DNA from: Kiritimatiellia bacterium
Lineage (GTDB): Bacteria; Verrucomicrobiota; Kiritimatiellia; JAQICX01
NCBI GenBank assembly: GCA_027858345.1
Contig: JAQICX010000060.1
Span: 1-39,454 of the forward strand
DNA length: 39,454 bases
Direction: 5' to 3'
Shown piece after piece: positions 18,315-26,365 of this stretch (positions are counted from its first letter, which is position 1; each line of letters starts with the position of its first letter). The position numbers and the translations under genes are program-made. The notes below the pieces were generated by a model. That model was given only the letters and a program-made list of their open reading frames with translations, was not told the origin of the DNA and made no database searches.

Positions 18315-18632
18315 ATGTGCCAACGGCACATGTCATGAGAAGCCTAGGGTAAACGATCCAGCTACTGACTGACAAATATAATTTGTCAGGCAATAGCTGG
18401 AGAGTGCAACCCTTGTATAATATTCGTCGATTGTTAATAAGTCTATATGAGAGCCTTTCGTAGCTCAAGAATAGAGACTTATTAACATGAGACGAAAGTT
18501 TCTTTTGGGTACTTTTCTTTATCCAAAAGATATTGTATAATTTAAAAGATGTCGCCAGAAAGACTGATGTTTAAGTAACCCTTAGGAGTACATAAAACTA
18601 CCTATATTCCTAGACTAACACAGTCTAGGAAT
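18315..18632. other. Cluster of strong hairpins, candidate structured RNA or decayed mobile element
   Basis: Five consecutive stems lie in ~320 AT-rich bases with no reading frame. 18315-18331: ATGTGCC/GGCACAT with a 3-base loop. 18358-18400: outer CCAGCTA/TAGCTGG enclosing TGACAAAT/ATTTGTCA. 18433-18444 / 18475-18486: perfect 12-bp GTTAATAAGTCT/AGACTTATTAAC, with outer TTCGTC/GACGAA and inner GAGC/GCTC. 18501-18530: TCTTTTGG/CCAAAAGA. 18606-18632: perfect 11-bp ATTCCTAGACT/AGTCTAGGAAT with a 5-base loop. In addition CCTAGGGT (18343-18350) could pair with ACCCTTAGG (~18577-18585), closing the whole set. The 23-base inverted arms at 18102 and 18694 bracket the region. I could not match it to a known RNA class and cannot tell the strand. 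Confidence 0.5.
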
Positions 18633-19053
18633 AATAATAATAAAAATAAATTTTACCTACTCACGGTAGTGTATTTCATTCGAGATTGGACGTTGAATGT
18701 TGGATGTTCGATGTTCTTGTAACAAAACGTTGAAGGGTTGTAGTACAAAAAACACAAAAATTGTCAATGACCGTTGCTGATTTGAGGCACATTGGGAGTC
18801 CCGGCATGCGGGATCCTCATTGTCATGAAAAGTTGACGCGCATAAAATTGCATCAGAAGTTGTTTGTAATAAGACAGTTAAAAATACTCTTAAAAACAAA
18901 CGATCATAAAAAACGAGCCACGAAGTGAGGCTTTAGCATGCCTAAAGCAATGTAGCGTAGCGAAATTGCAACATGAAGGGTTGTAGTATAAATCAATGCA
19001 TATGGATTACCCTCATTAACAACAAACTTTGATGCGCAAGTATTAGCCCCTTG
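18633..19053. other. Spacer between the hairpin cluster and the hydA remnant
   Basis: No gene recognised. Contains the inverted 23-base arm (18694-18716), two copies of GAAGGGTTGTAGTA (about 18732 and 18974), a palindromic TCCCGGCATGCGGGA (about 18797), and the GCTTTAG-N5-CTAAAGC hairpin at 18930-18948. Confidence 0.5.
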
Positions 19054-19152
19054 TTTAGCTTTTATATATTCCAATAGACGTCTTGTATTGCCAAGACCAT
19101 GAGATACAGCAATTTTAAGTTCTACACTTTCAAGGAATTTCCAATCATCAAC
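19054..19152 (-). pseudogene. Remnant of a second [FeFe]-hydrogenase hydA
   Basis: The minus strand reads VDDWKFLESVELKIAVSHG followed by LGNTRRLLEYIKAK, matching residues ~472-503 of the intact HydA in this window (28 of 33 identical, mostly conservative changes; about 85% identical DNA by eye, with many third-position differences). Homology stops abruptly on both sides and an in-frame stop lies five codons upstream, so it is a fragment. The divergence suggests the relic of a paralogous or foreign hydA rather than a recent copy. It lies 21 bases beyond the last gene of the NiFe operon, on the same strand. Confidence 0.8.
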
Positions 19153-19173
19153 ATGTCTATCCTTTTATGTTTA

Positions 19174-19884
19174 TTATAATCCTAGAAATTGAATAGCAAT
19201 GCCTGATAAACAGATAGTACCACCTGCTAATGCATGAGTGTATTTTTCAAGTTTTCCTAATTTTACAAAACTTATACCCCAACTCATCAATAATACCATT
19301 GTCATCATTGTTGCTATAGTAACAGTCCCAAAAACACCTGTTACCAATAACATCCCTGATAAACTGTTTTTAGCAGCAGGATACATTAATATTGGTATTA
19401 ATGGTTCACAAGGGCCGAGTACAAATATTGTAAATAATACCCATGGAGTAATATTCTTTTTTTCATTTTCATGCACATGAACGTGCTCTCCTTTATGAGA
19501 ATGCCCATGTTTATGCATAGTTGAATCTTCATGAATATGCGCATGCTTATGTGGTTTGTTTTTAATAGCTCTATGAATACCCCAAACACAATAAGTAAAA
19601 CCAAATGCAATAAGTGCCCATGCTGCAAGGCTACCTCTAAATGCTTCAAAAACTTCAAGTTTCATTATAGCTACACCAAAGGCAACACCTATTAGACCTA
19701 AAACAACTGAACCTAAAATATGCCCTATTCCGCACACAAAAGTAATAACCATAGTTTTAAGTGAAGACCATTTGCGAGCTTTACTCATAACTATAAAAGG
19801 AAGATAATGATCTGGACCAAATATCGTATGAAAAAATCCAATTGATGCTGCCGTTACACATAATACTAAAATATTTTTATCCAT
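19174..19884 (-). CDS. NicO/UreH-type metal permease, probable nickel transporter
   Basis: A 236-residue inner-membrane protein with about six hydrophobic segments. The N-terminal FHTIFGPDHYLPF segment is the HxxxxDH-type motif seen in NicO/UreH-like permeases. A cytoplasmic or periplasmic loop at ~112-138 carries ten histidines in 27 residues (HKHAHIH, HKHGHSH, HVHVH), a typical Ni/Co-binding stretch. It is the last gene of the NiFe-hydrogenase operon and overlaps hycI by eight bases, which argues for a role in nickel supply to the enzyme. Alternatives within the superfamily are a TauE/SafE-type exporter or a metal efflux pump (RcnA-like); direction of transport cannot be read from sequence. 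Confidence 0.75.
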   Translation of the reverse strand: MDKNILVLCVTAASIGFFHTIFGPDHYLPFIVMSKARKWSSLKTMVITFVCGIGHILGSVVLGLIGVAFGVAIMKLEVFEAFRGSLAAWALIAFGFTYCVWGIHRAIKNKPHKHAHIHEDSTMHKHGHSHKGEHVHVHENEKKNITPWVLFTIFVLGPCEPLIPILMYPAAKNSLSGMLLVTGVFGTVTIATMMTMVLLMSWGISFVKLGKLEKYTHALAGGTICLSGIAIQFLGL

Positions 19885-20341
19885 TTGATTTTCTTTCTGA
19901 TATAAGATCTCTAACTATACTAACTATATTCGGGATCTGTTTTTTTACTTCTTCTGACATATCTAAATTAAATCCTGTATTCTTTGGCTGTACTCCTACA
20001 ATAGTTACATTCGACGCTAAAGCAAGGCTTTGGGCTAAAGTAAGAGTCTCAAGTAAAGCCATGCCATGTGTTGAATATGAATCATCAAATTTAGCTTTTT
20101 TAATCTCAGTAAAATCAAATACTTTAACTTCACCAGGTGTTAATCCCATATCTGCTGCATCAACTACTATAATTTTTTCATGGTCAGGAAATAACTTTAA
20201 AAGATCCAGCCCTGAGATATCAGCACTATGAATGATAATATCTTCGGGCAGATATGATTTTTCAAGTTCATCAACAACTCGTACACCTATTGCATCATCT
20301 CCACATAATATTGATCCAACTCCAACTACAAGTGTACTCAT
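19877..20341 (-). CDS. [NiFe]-hydrogenase maturation protease (HycI/HyaD family)
   Basis: A 154-residue peptidase A31 family protein. The N-terminus VVGVGSILCGDDAIGVRVVDEL carries the conserved GxGNxLxxDDGxG-type segment with the metal-sensing Asp, and VVDAADMG supplies the second conserved Asp. It should cleave the short C-terminal extension of the large subunit once Ni has been inserted. It begins 12 bases after the large-subunit stop codon, as expected for a dedicated protease. Asn of the usual GNxL is replaced by Ser (GSIL), a variation seen in group 3 enzymes. Length is normal for the family. Confidence 0.88.
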   Translation of the reverse strand: MSTLVVGVGSILCGDDAIGVRVVDELEKSYLPEDIIIHSADISGLDLLKLFPDHEKIIVVDAADMGLTPGEVKVFDFTEIKKAKFDDSYSTHGMALLETLTLAQSLALASNVTIVGVQPKNTGFNLDMSEEVKKQIPNIVSIVRDLISERKSNG

Positions 20342-20353
20342 ATTAATAAAACC

Positions 20354-21691
20354 TTATACAAATTTAACATCAAGCATGTGACATGAACATGATATACATG
20401 GGTCATATGCTCTTACTAACATTTCAGAAAGCAAAGTGATCTCTTCTTTTGATTTTCCAATTATTTCTGGAATTAGTTTTTTCATATCAAGATCAATATT
20501 CGCTAAGTTCTGATTTGTTGGAATACAACAGTTAGCATTAGTTACAACAGCTTTTTCATCAACTGTATACTCATGCACTAGAAGACCTCTTGGCACTTCA
20601 ACTGCACCTACGCCTGTTCCTGCTTTAACTTTAAAGTTATGCAGTTCATCTCTTGTAGGCCATGAAGTAACAATGTCAGTTTCATCTATACCATTGTTAA
20701 TTAAATGATTTAAGATATCTAATGAATCATATGTACAATGTGCCATTTCAACAACTTGAGCAACTGTGTTCATATAAGGATTGTAACAAGGTGTCTTAAA
20801 TCCTAATGCATCTGCAACACCTTTAGCTGGTGCATTTAACTTATCAAAGTTAATGTTTGCTCTTGCTAAAGCTCCAACCATATAGGAATCTCTTTTATTC
20901 TTAGAATGCTTTGAAGTTGAATGTGCTACATGATATTCTTTAATGATCTGCTTATAATCCTGTGGTTTGATATTTTCTTTAATATCTGTAGTTGTTATAT
21001 CTCCATCCAAGAATGCATATTCATCTGGATGATTTAGAGCAACATACTCTGTTTCCCTTTCAAACGAAGGCAATGTAAGTGTTTTGAAAGTATCAACAGT
21101 AATATTAAGATCATCTACAGTACTTTCTAAAAGTTCCTTCATCTTTATAAGTTCTTTCTTATTAGGAACCTTAGTCCATCCTCTAGGGCATACTGTTATA
21201 GGATGAGTATGTCTACCAGCGATGATATCACACATATCACTATAAGTTTTCTTCATTCTAAGTGCTCTTAACACAACATCTGTGTGTGTTTTCACAAGTG
21301 GAAGTACACTAGGTACACCAAGTGCATCTGGAGCTACAAGAAAATATGCATGAAGTAAATGACTGTCTAAAGTCTCTAGGTGAAGAATAAGTTTTCTTAA
21401 CATAGTTGTCTGATCACTTACTTTATAACCAATTGCATCTTCAACTGCTTTAACACTCGCCATGCAATGTCCTGTTGAACAAATACCACATATACGTGAA
21501 GTGATATGCTGTACTTCAAACATTGATCTGCCTTTTACCATAGCTTCGAAAAATCTTGGAGCTTCAATTATCTCAAGCTGACACTTCTCAAGTTTTCCTT
21601 CTTTAATGTTAACTACTATATTTCCATGTCCTTCAACACGAGTCAAATATTCAACGTTTATATCAAGTTCTTTTTTTGATAAATTACCCAT
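20354..21691 (-). CDS. [NiFe]-hydrogenase large (alpha) subunit, group 3b-like
   Basis: A 445-residue catalytic subunit carrying the Ni-Fe(CN)2CO site. The N-terminal ligands are in RICGICSTGHC (~66-76) and the C-terminal ligands in DPCISCSCH (430-438); the seven residues after His438 (MLDVKFV) are the short peptide removed by the maturation protease. The RVEGHG motif near residue 18 is intact. Start: ATG at 21691 behind GGAGG (eight-base gap), overlapping the small-subunit gene by eight bases; an upstream in-frame start at 21763 is less likely because it lies inside the preceding gene and adds non-conserved residues. With beta, gamma and delta partners it forms a cytoplasmic NAD(P)-linked heterotetramer of the sulfhydrogenase type. 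Confidence 0.93.
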   Translation of the reverse strand: MGNLSKKELDINVEYLTRVEGHGNIVVNIKEGKLEKCQLEIIEAPRFFEAMVKGRSMFEVQHITSRICGICSTGHCMASVKAVEDAIGYKVSDQTTMLRKLILHLETLDSHLLHAYFLVAPDALGVPSVLPLVKTHTDVVLRALRMKKTYSDMCDIIAGRHTHPITVCPRGWTKVPNKKELIKMKELLESTVDDLNITVDTFKTLTLPSFERETEYVALNHPDEYAFLDGDITTTDIKENIKPQDYKQIIKEYHVAHSTSKHSKNKRDSYMVGALARANINFDKLNAPAKGVADALGFKTPCYNPYMNTVAQVVEMAHCTYDSLDILNHLINNGIDETDIVTSWPTRDELHNFKVKAGTGVGAVEVPRGLLVHEYTVDEKAVVTNANCCIPTNQNLANIDLDMKKLIPEIIGKSKEEITLLSEMLVRAYDPCISCSCHMLDVKFV

Positions 21692-22445
21692 TTTTTTCTG
21701 CCTCCATTCTGCACATGTTATACGTCTCAAACTTTTGCTTAAGCTCAGCAATTGTATAACCATTTTTCTCTAGTATATCCATTTGGCCTTGTTCTGCAGG
21801 ATTGTCTAACATGCCACGGCAACCATAACATTTATTGCCGTAACTTGTACACCATGCATCACAACCAGCTCTTGTAACTGGTCCCATACATGTCTGTCCT
21901 TTTTCAAAAAGACAAACATTTTCTTTCAATTTACATTCAACACATACTGAATAGCTAGGAGGAGTATATCCTTTCCCCAACAAAATACCTTTTACAGCCT
22001 TTACGAATTCATCATTGTTTGTAGGACATCCATGTATATAGTAATCTACTTTAACTACTTCATGAACTGGTTTTGGTCTACCTGCTTCTAAAGGAAACTC
22101 TCTTCCTTTATAAACAATTTCTTTCGCTTCTTCATCAGTATAATGTCTTCTAAGACCATTAACTCCACCAGTACATGCACATGCACCATAAGCAACTATA
22201 ATTTTCGCATTCTCTCTGATTTTTTTAATACGCTCTTCATCGTGCTTACGCGTTATTGATCCTTCAATAAATGCTATATCATAATCATCACTTTTTTCAG
22301 AAATAGCTTCTCTGAAATTCACAATATCAACATGTTCCAAGAGCCCTAAAAACGCTTCGTTTAGGTATGTAACCTGAAGCTGGCATCCTTCGCAATCTGC
22401 GAAATCAAAGAATGCTACTCTTACTTTTTGTTTTGCCTCACTCAT
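21684..22445 (-). CDS. [NiFe]-hydrogenase small (delta) subunit, group 3b-like
   Basis: A 253-residue small subunit without a Tat signal, so cytoplasmic. Proximal-cluster motifs are DCEGCQLQ (residues ~18-25), GACACTGGVNG and HGCPTNNDE; the C-terminal part carries further cysteines (CVECKLKENVCLF, GPVTRAGCDAWC, CYGCRG) for additional [4Fe-4S] clusters, as in group 3 enzymes. It relays electrons from the Ni-Fe site toward the flavin subunit. GGAGG lies seven bases before the ATG, and the gene overlaps its upstream neighbour by four bases (ATGA). Confidence 0.92.
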   Translation of the reverse strand: MSEAKQKVRVAFFDFADCEGCQLQVTYLNEAFLGLLEHVDIVNFREAISEKSDDYDIAFIEGSITRKHDEERIKKIRENAKIIVAYGACACTGGVNGLRRHYTDEEAKEIVYKGREFPLEAGRPKPVHEVVKVDYYIHGCPTNNDEFVKAVKGILLGKGYTPPSYSVCVECKLKENVCLFEKGQTCMGPVTRAGCDAWCTSYGNKCYGCRGMLDNPAEQGQMDILEKNGYTIAELKQKFETYNMCRMEAEKNG

Positions 22446-23305
22446 AAAGCTTCCTCCAATCCTTTTATCTCACTATAAAGAAAAGTTGGACCATCCTGAC
22501 AAACATACAGATCATTTATCTGGCAATGTCCACATTTTCCAAGTCCACATTTCATACGTCTTTCAAGAGAAAGAACTATCTTGTTTTCTGGAACACCTTT
22601 TTTTAGAAGTTCTTTAATTACGAACTTATACATTATAGGAGGTCCAACAACTACTGCATATGTCTTGTTAACATCAAGATCCACTCCAGGAATAAGTGTA
22701 GTTATAACTCCTACATTACCCTTCCAATCTGGATCTGCTTTATCAACAGTACATGCATAATTAATATCTGTTAAATTACTCCACTTATCTATTTCATCAA
22801 CAAAAAGTCTTTCATTAGGGCTTTTACATCCTAATAAAATTGAAACAGCTCCAAAATCTCTTCTTCTGTCTATAACAAAGTTGATTAATGATCTTAAAGG
22901 TACTATTCCCAAACCTCCTGCTACAAACATAAGATCATTTCCTTTTAAATCATCTATTGGGAACGGACGACCAAAAGGTCCTCTTACTCCAATTTTATCT
23001 CCCACATCAAGCTTATTTAAAGCTGCTGTAAACATTCCAACATTTCTTACAACGATTTCAAATGTACTTTGATCCTGTTTTGTTGGTGATGAAGAAACAG
23101 ATATAGGTGCTTCACCTATCCCGAATATTGAAAGCTCAACAAACTGTCCTGGAATATCACCAAGGGGTTTTCCTTCTTCAAGTTTAATCTCAAAAAACTT
23201 TTCAGTTTCAGTCATATTTTCGGTTTTAACAATAGTTCCTTCCATAGGTGAATATATAGAATCCACACTTATGGTCTTTGATGCATCCTGGTTACATTTA
23301 CACAT
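22442..23305 (-). CDS. [NiFe]-hydrogenase gamma subunit, FAD/NAD(P)H-binding (group 3b-like)
   Basis: A 287-residue ferredoxin-NADP reductase-fold protein. The FAD-binding beta-barrel occupies ~15-110, with the segment PISVSSSP; the NAD(P)H-binding lobe begins around FVAGGLGIVPLRSL; a C-terminal [2Fe-2S] motif is visible as CGLGKCGHCQI with a following cysteine in YVCQDGP. It is the diaphorase that exchanges electrons with NAD(P)H. AAAGGAG precedes the ATG, which overlaps the beta-subunit gene by eight bases. It also resembles dihydroorotate dehydrogenase electron-transfer subunits, but gene order settles the role. Confidence 0.92.
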   Translation of the reverse strand: MCKCNQDASKTISVDSIYSPMEGTIVKTENMTETEKFFEIKLEEGKPLGDIPGQFVELSIFGIGEAPISVSSSPTKQDQSTFEIVVRNVGMFTAALNKLDVGDKIGVRGPFGRPFPIDDLKGNDLMFVAGGLGIVPLRSLINFVIDRRRDFGAVSILLGCKSPNERLFVDEIDKWSNLTDINYACTVDKADPDWKGNVGVITTLIPGVDLDVNKTYAVVVGPPIMYKFVIKELLKKGVPENKIVLSLERRMKCGLGKCGHCQINDLYVCQDGPTFLYSEIKGLEEAL

Positions 23306-24341
23306 TGTTTTTCTCCTTTGTAAGGTCGTTTACAGTATCTATCAAACTTATACCAGCCATACAAGTACGCGTACATCTTCCGCATCCTGTGCAGAAAAAT
23401 TTGTTATATTTATTGACTGAATAATCAAATTTTCTAAATAATCGATGTCTTTGTCTTGAAGATCTTTCTTCTCTAAAGTTTTCACCACCAGCAACCTCAG
23501 CAAATGGTTTAAGCTGACAAGAATCCCAGATTCTAGTTCTATCTCCACCACTTATATCCAATTTAACATCATCATAGATATCAAAGCAGTAACAAGTCGG
23601 ACATACAGCTGTACAGTTTCCACATGAAACACATCTTTTCCCAACATCTTCCCATATCTTTGAATTGTATGAACCATCAAAAATATCTTTAAGCTCATTA
23701 TAATTAGCTATTAAAGAAACTTTAAATTTTTTCATTTTTTCTTCTCTAAGCTTTACAAGATATGACTTAATTTTTTCTTCAGAATCATTTTCTAATAATT
23801 CTCCAGCTTTTTGTATAATTTCATTACCTTTTGGAGAATTTACATGCAAGATATATTTATCTTTAGCATCAGTTATCATAATATCATAACCTGCTTTTGG
23901 ATTATGTGTATCCATTGTCACACATGTAGCACAATCATCACATTGAAACATACATTCATAACCTATTACAGTAATCATCTTTGATCTTTTACTATAATAA
24001 GGGTCTGCTGGGTCTTTATGAAAAACAGCGTCTGAACATTCAATACCATCAATATCACATGTATGTGCGCCAAATATTACCGTTGGCTGCATCTCAATAG
24101 AAGTTTGTGACATCTTTGTGTCGCCCATATTGAAATCTCCAAGTTTTTCCTTCTGTGGAAAGAAATATTTCTTCGGAGGCAATATTGTCGGAATATACTC
24201 TAAACTCATTTCAGAGACATCCTCAACCTCGGCAAAAACAAACTTGTTTTCCTTTTTCACAGGTCCTACAATTTTATAATCTTCTTTTAAGAGATCAAAA
24301 AATTTACCTAAGTTATCTTTATCCAAATAAACATATCTCAT
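23298..24341 (-). CDS. [NiFe]-hydrogenase beta subunit, [4Fe-4S] ferredoxin-like (group 3b-like)
   Basis: A 347-residue iron-sulfur protein matching the beta subunit of sulfhydrogenase-type enzymes. It has two classical cluster motifs near the C-terminus, CVSCGNCTAVCPTC (~237-250) and CTGCGRCTRTC (~317-327), and a separate cysteine cluster CMFQCDDCATC (~130-140). It links the small-subunit clusters with the flavin subunit. The first structural gene after the hyp genes, it overlaps hypB by four bases and has AAAGGAG ahead of the ATG. Length is normal for the family. Confidence 0.9.
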   Translation of the reverse strand: MRYVYLDKDNLGKFFDLLKEDYKIVGPVKKENKFVFAEVEDVSEMSLEYIPTILPPKKYFFPQKEKLGDFNMGDTKMSQTSIEMQPTVIFGAHTCDIDGIECSDAVFHKDPADPYYSKRSKMITVIGYECMFQCDDCATCVTMDTHNPKAGYDIMITDAKDKYILHVNSPKGNEIIQKAGELLENDSEEKIKSYLVKLREEKMKKFKVSLIANYNELKDIFDGSYNSKIWEDVGKRCVSCGNCTAVCPTCYCFDIYDDVKLDISGGDRTRIWDSCQLKPFAEVAGGENFREERSSRQRHRLFRKFDYSVNKYNKFFCTGCGRCTRTCMAGISLIDTVNDLTKEKNNV

Positions 24342-25006
24342 ACTTTTTTCTCCTTTTTAGTTATATTATTTTTAATCCATTGTACGAATTTATCTATACC
24401 TTGCCCTGTCTTACAGGACATTTCTAGAATTTCTATGTTAGGGTTAATTTGTTTTATGCTCTGCTTGCTAAACTCCATATCAAAGTTGACATATTCTAAT
24501 AGATCGATCTTGTTTATTATCGCAAGCACACTCTCTTGAATTACAAGAGGATATTTCAGAGGTTTGTCATCTCCCTCTGCTGTACTGAATAATGCTATCT
24601 TATGGTTTTCACCTAAATCAAATTCTGCAGGACAAACTAAGTTACCTACGTTCTCTACTATTATAATATCTTGTGCAGAAACATCAACATCTTCTAGAGA
24701 TTTTTCTATTAACTGGGCATCTATATGGCATGAGTTGCCTGTATTTATCTGTACTACTGGCAGATCCAGTGCATCCATACGCTCGGCATCTCTAGATGTA
24801 AAACAATCACCTATTAATATGATAAAGTTGATGCCTTCTTCTTTTAGCATAGGTCCAATTTTCTCTAAAAGAGCTGTCTTGCCTGCACCTGGTGATGATA
24901 TTATGTTGATCATCAATGTTTTTTCCTGAGTCATTTTCTGTCTTATTCTTAGTGCAACATTATCATTTGCTTTAAGTATATTTTCTTTTATTACTTTAAA
25001 AGTCAT
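24338..25006 (-). CDS. hypB: HypB, nickel-inserting GTPase
   Basis: A 222-residue SIMIBI-class GTPase that delivers nickel to the hydrogenase large subunit together with HypA. The Walker A loop is SSPGAGKTALLEK (~37-49), Walker B-like and Mg-binding segments are GDCFTSRDAERMD and IVENVGNLVCPAEFDLGE, and the base-recognition NKIDLLEYV motif is present near residue 170. It lacks both the N-terminal CxxCGC high-affinity Ni site of E. coli HypB and any histidine-rich stretch. Nickel storage in this operon may therefore reside elsewhere, for example in the His-rich loop of the permease. One base separates it from hypA and it overlaps the next gene by four bases. Confidence 0.94.
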   Translation of the reverse strand: MTFKVIKENILKANDNVALRIRQKMTQEKTLMINIISSPGAGKTALLEKIGPMLKEEGINFIILIGDCFTSRDAERMDALDLPVVQINTGNSCHIDAQLIEKSLEDVDVSAQDIIIVENVGNLVCPAEFDLGENHKIALFSTAEGDDKPLKYPLVIQESVLAIINKIDLLEYVNFDMEFSKQSIKQINPNIEILEMSCKTGQGIDKFVQWIKNNITKKEKKV

Positions 25007-25007
25007 G

Positions 25008-25346
25008 TTAATACTCTATCCCTTCTAAAACAAACTCTTTTCCAGAGATTATTTCGCTTCTTGCATTTTCACAACATTCTACATTAAACTGCTCATCATT
25101 AAGATTGTGTTCTTTAGAACATTCTAAACATTTCAATATAACAGGTAAAACCTCGATCTCAAGCTTTGCATTTTTAAGTTTATCATTCTTAGGTGTAGAA
25201 TCAAAAGCAGACTGCATTATCTCTGGTACTATATAATGTAGTTTACCTACTTTAATATGTACTTTTTTCACATCTTTAACAGCAGGATCTTCTACAGCCT
25301 TATCAAGTAATCCAACCAGTCCTTGTGCTAATTTTATTTCATGCAT
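25008..25346 (-). CDS. hypA: HypA, nickel/zinc metallochaperone
   Basis: A 112-residue protein beginning MHEIKLAQGL; His2 with the N-terminus is the known Ni site of the family. The Zn-binding cysteines appear as CLEC (~73-76) and ECC at ~91-93, the second pair adjacent rather than the textbook CxxC. That spacing is unusual and worth checking. It works with HypB in Ni insertion. Nine or so bases separate it from hypE, within the hyp gene block. Confidence 0.9.
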   Translation of the reverse strand: MHEIKLAQGLVGLLDKAVEDPAVKDVKKVHIKVGKLHYIVPEIMQSAFDSTPKNDKLKNAKLEIEVLPVILKCLECSKEHNLNDEQFNVECCENARSEIISGKEFVLEGIEY

Positions 25347-25355
25347 AATATATCC

Positions 25356-26363
25356 TTAACATATCCGTGGTAACTGTTCAGCTGTTAACATATCTAAAAT
25401 TCTCTTTACTCCATACCTTGTTTTAAGCAAAACTTTACCAGCATCTTCTTGTGTAACAATTCCTATAGTAACTGCATCTTTACCATACTTATGTTGTTTA
25501 AGCTTGTCTAAAACTTTTTTTTCTACTGAAGGATCAACTATAATAATTACCTTGCCTTCATTAGCTATATATAAAGGATCTAATCCTAAAAGTTCACAAG
25601 CACCTTTTACTGCCTCATTAACTGGTATATATTGCTCATCAATAGTTATCCCAAAAGTATCAGGACTAACTATTTCATTTAATGTTGTTGCAAGTCCTCC
25701 CCTTGTAGGATCTCTCATAAACTTTAAATATTCACCTGCTACTTTTGCCACACTTAATACCATGTTGTTTAAAGGAGCACAATCACTTTGTATATGAGAT
25801 TCAAACTCAAGATGTTTTCTTTTACTTAAAACTGCTATACCATGATCACCAAGTGTCCCACTAATAATAATTTTATCCCCTGGCTTTATATTCTTAACTC
25901 CTAATCTATATTCATTATCAAAAACACCTATTCCGCTAGTATTAATGAAAATTCCATCAGCTTCTTTATTATCTACAACTTTAGTATCTCCAGCTACGAT
26001 CTTTACACCTGCTTCTTTTGCTGTTTTAGCCATAGATATTACTATTTTTTCTAGCTCAGATATATCAAATCCCGCTTCAATAATAAAACCACAACTAATA
26101 TATTTAACTATTGCACCTGATACTGCAATGTCATTAACAGTGCCGCAAATAGCTATCTTTCCTATATCTCCTCCTGGGGAAAATATAGGTTTTACTACAA
26201 ATGAATCAGTAGTAAAGGCTATTTGTTTTGAAGACACATCAACAACTGCTGAATCCTCAGTATTATTTAGCACCTCATTATCAAAATGTTTAAAAAAAAC
26301 ATTTTTTATAAGCTCATGTGTCATTTTCCCACCGCTGCCGTGTGCAATTGTTATTTTATCCAT
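25356..26363 (-). CDS. hypE: HypE, carbamoyl dehydratase making the Fe cyanide ligands
   Basis: A PurM/AIR-synthase-fold protein of ~335 residues. It ends in PRIC, the conserved C-terminal motif whose cysteine receives the carbamoyl group from HypF and dehydrates it to thiocyanate. The N-terminal HGSGGKMTHELI and the FTTDSFVVKPIFSPGGDIG segment with the ATP-binding residues are intact. I place the start at the ATG at 26363, seven bases after GGAG; a second ATG two codons upstream (26369) overlaps the hypD stop codon and would lie only one base from the GGAG. It partners HypF' and HypD in this operon. Confidence 0.94.
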   Translation of the reverse strand: MDKITIAHGSGGKMTHELIKNVFFKHFDNEVLNNTEDSAVVDVSSKQIAFTTDSFVVKPIFSPGGDIGKIAICGTVNDIAVSGAIVKYISCGFIIEAGFDISELEKIVISMAKTAKEAGVKIVAGDTKVVDNKEADGIFINTSGIGVFDNEYRLGVKNIKPGDKIIISGTLGDHGIAVLSKRKHLEFESHIQSDCAPLNNMVLSVAKVAGEYLKFMRDPTRGGLATTLNEIVSPDTFGITIDEQYIPVNEAVKGACELLGLDPLYIANEGKVIIIVDPSVEKKVLDKLKQHKYGKDAVTIGIVTQEDAGKVLLKTRYGVKRILDMLTAEQLPRIC

Positions 26364-26365
26364 TA

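Noticed and set aside
18423-18500. Possibility that the hairpin cluster is a group I or group II intron, T-box, RNase P RNA or tmRNA
   Set aside because: I looked for their hallmark conserved segments and found none of them; kept only as an unclassified structured element.
18102-18716. 23-base inverted arms read as ends of an insertion sequence
   Set aside because: No transposase between them and no target-site duplication; the wording also looks like a general interspersed spacer repeat. Mentioned only as an alternative.
19142-19174. Small start codon with a good Shine-Dalgarno (AAAAGG then ATG) at the hydA remnant
   Set aside because: It opens a frame of only about nine codons, out of frame with the hydA homology.
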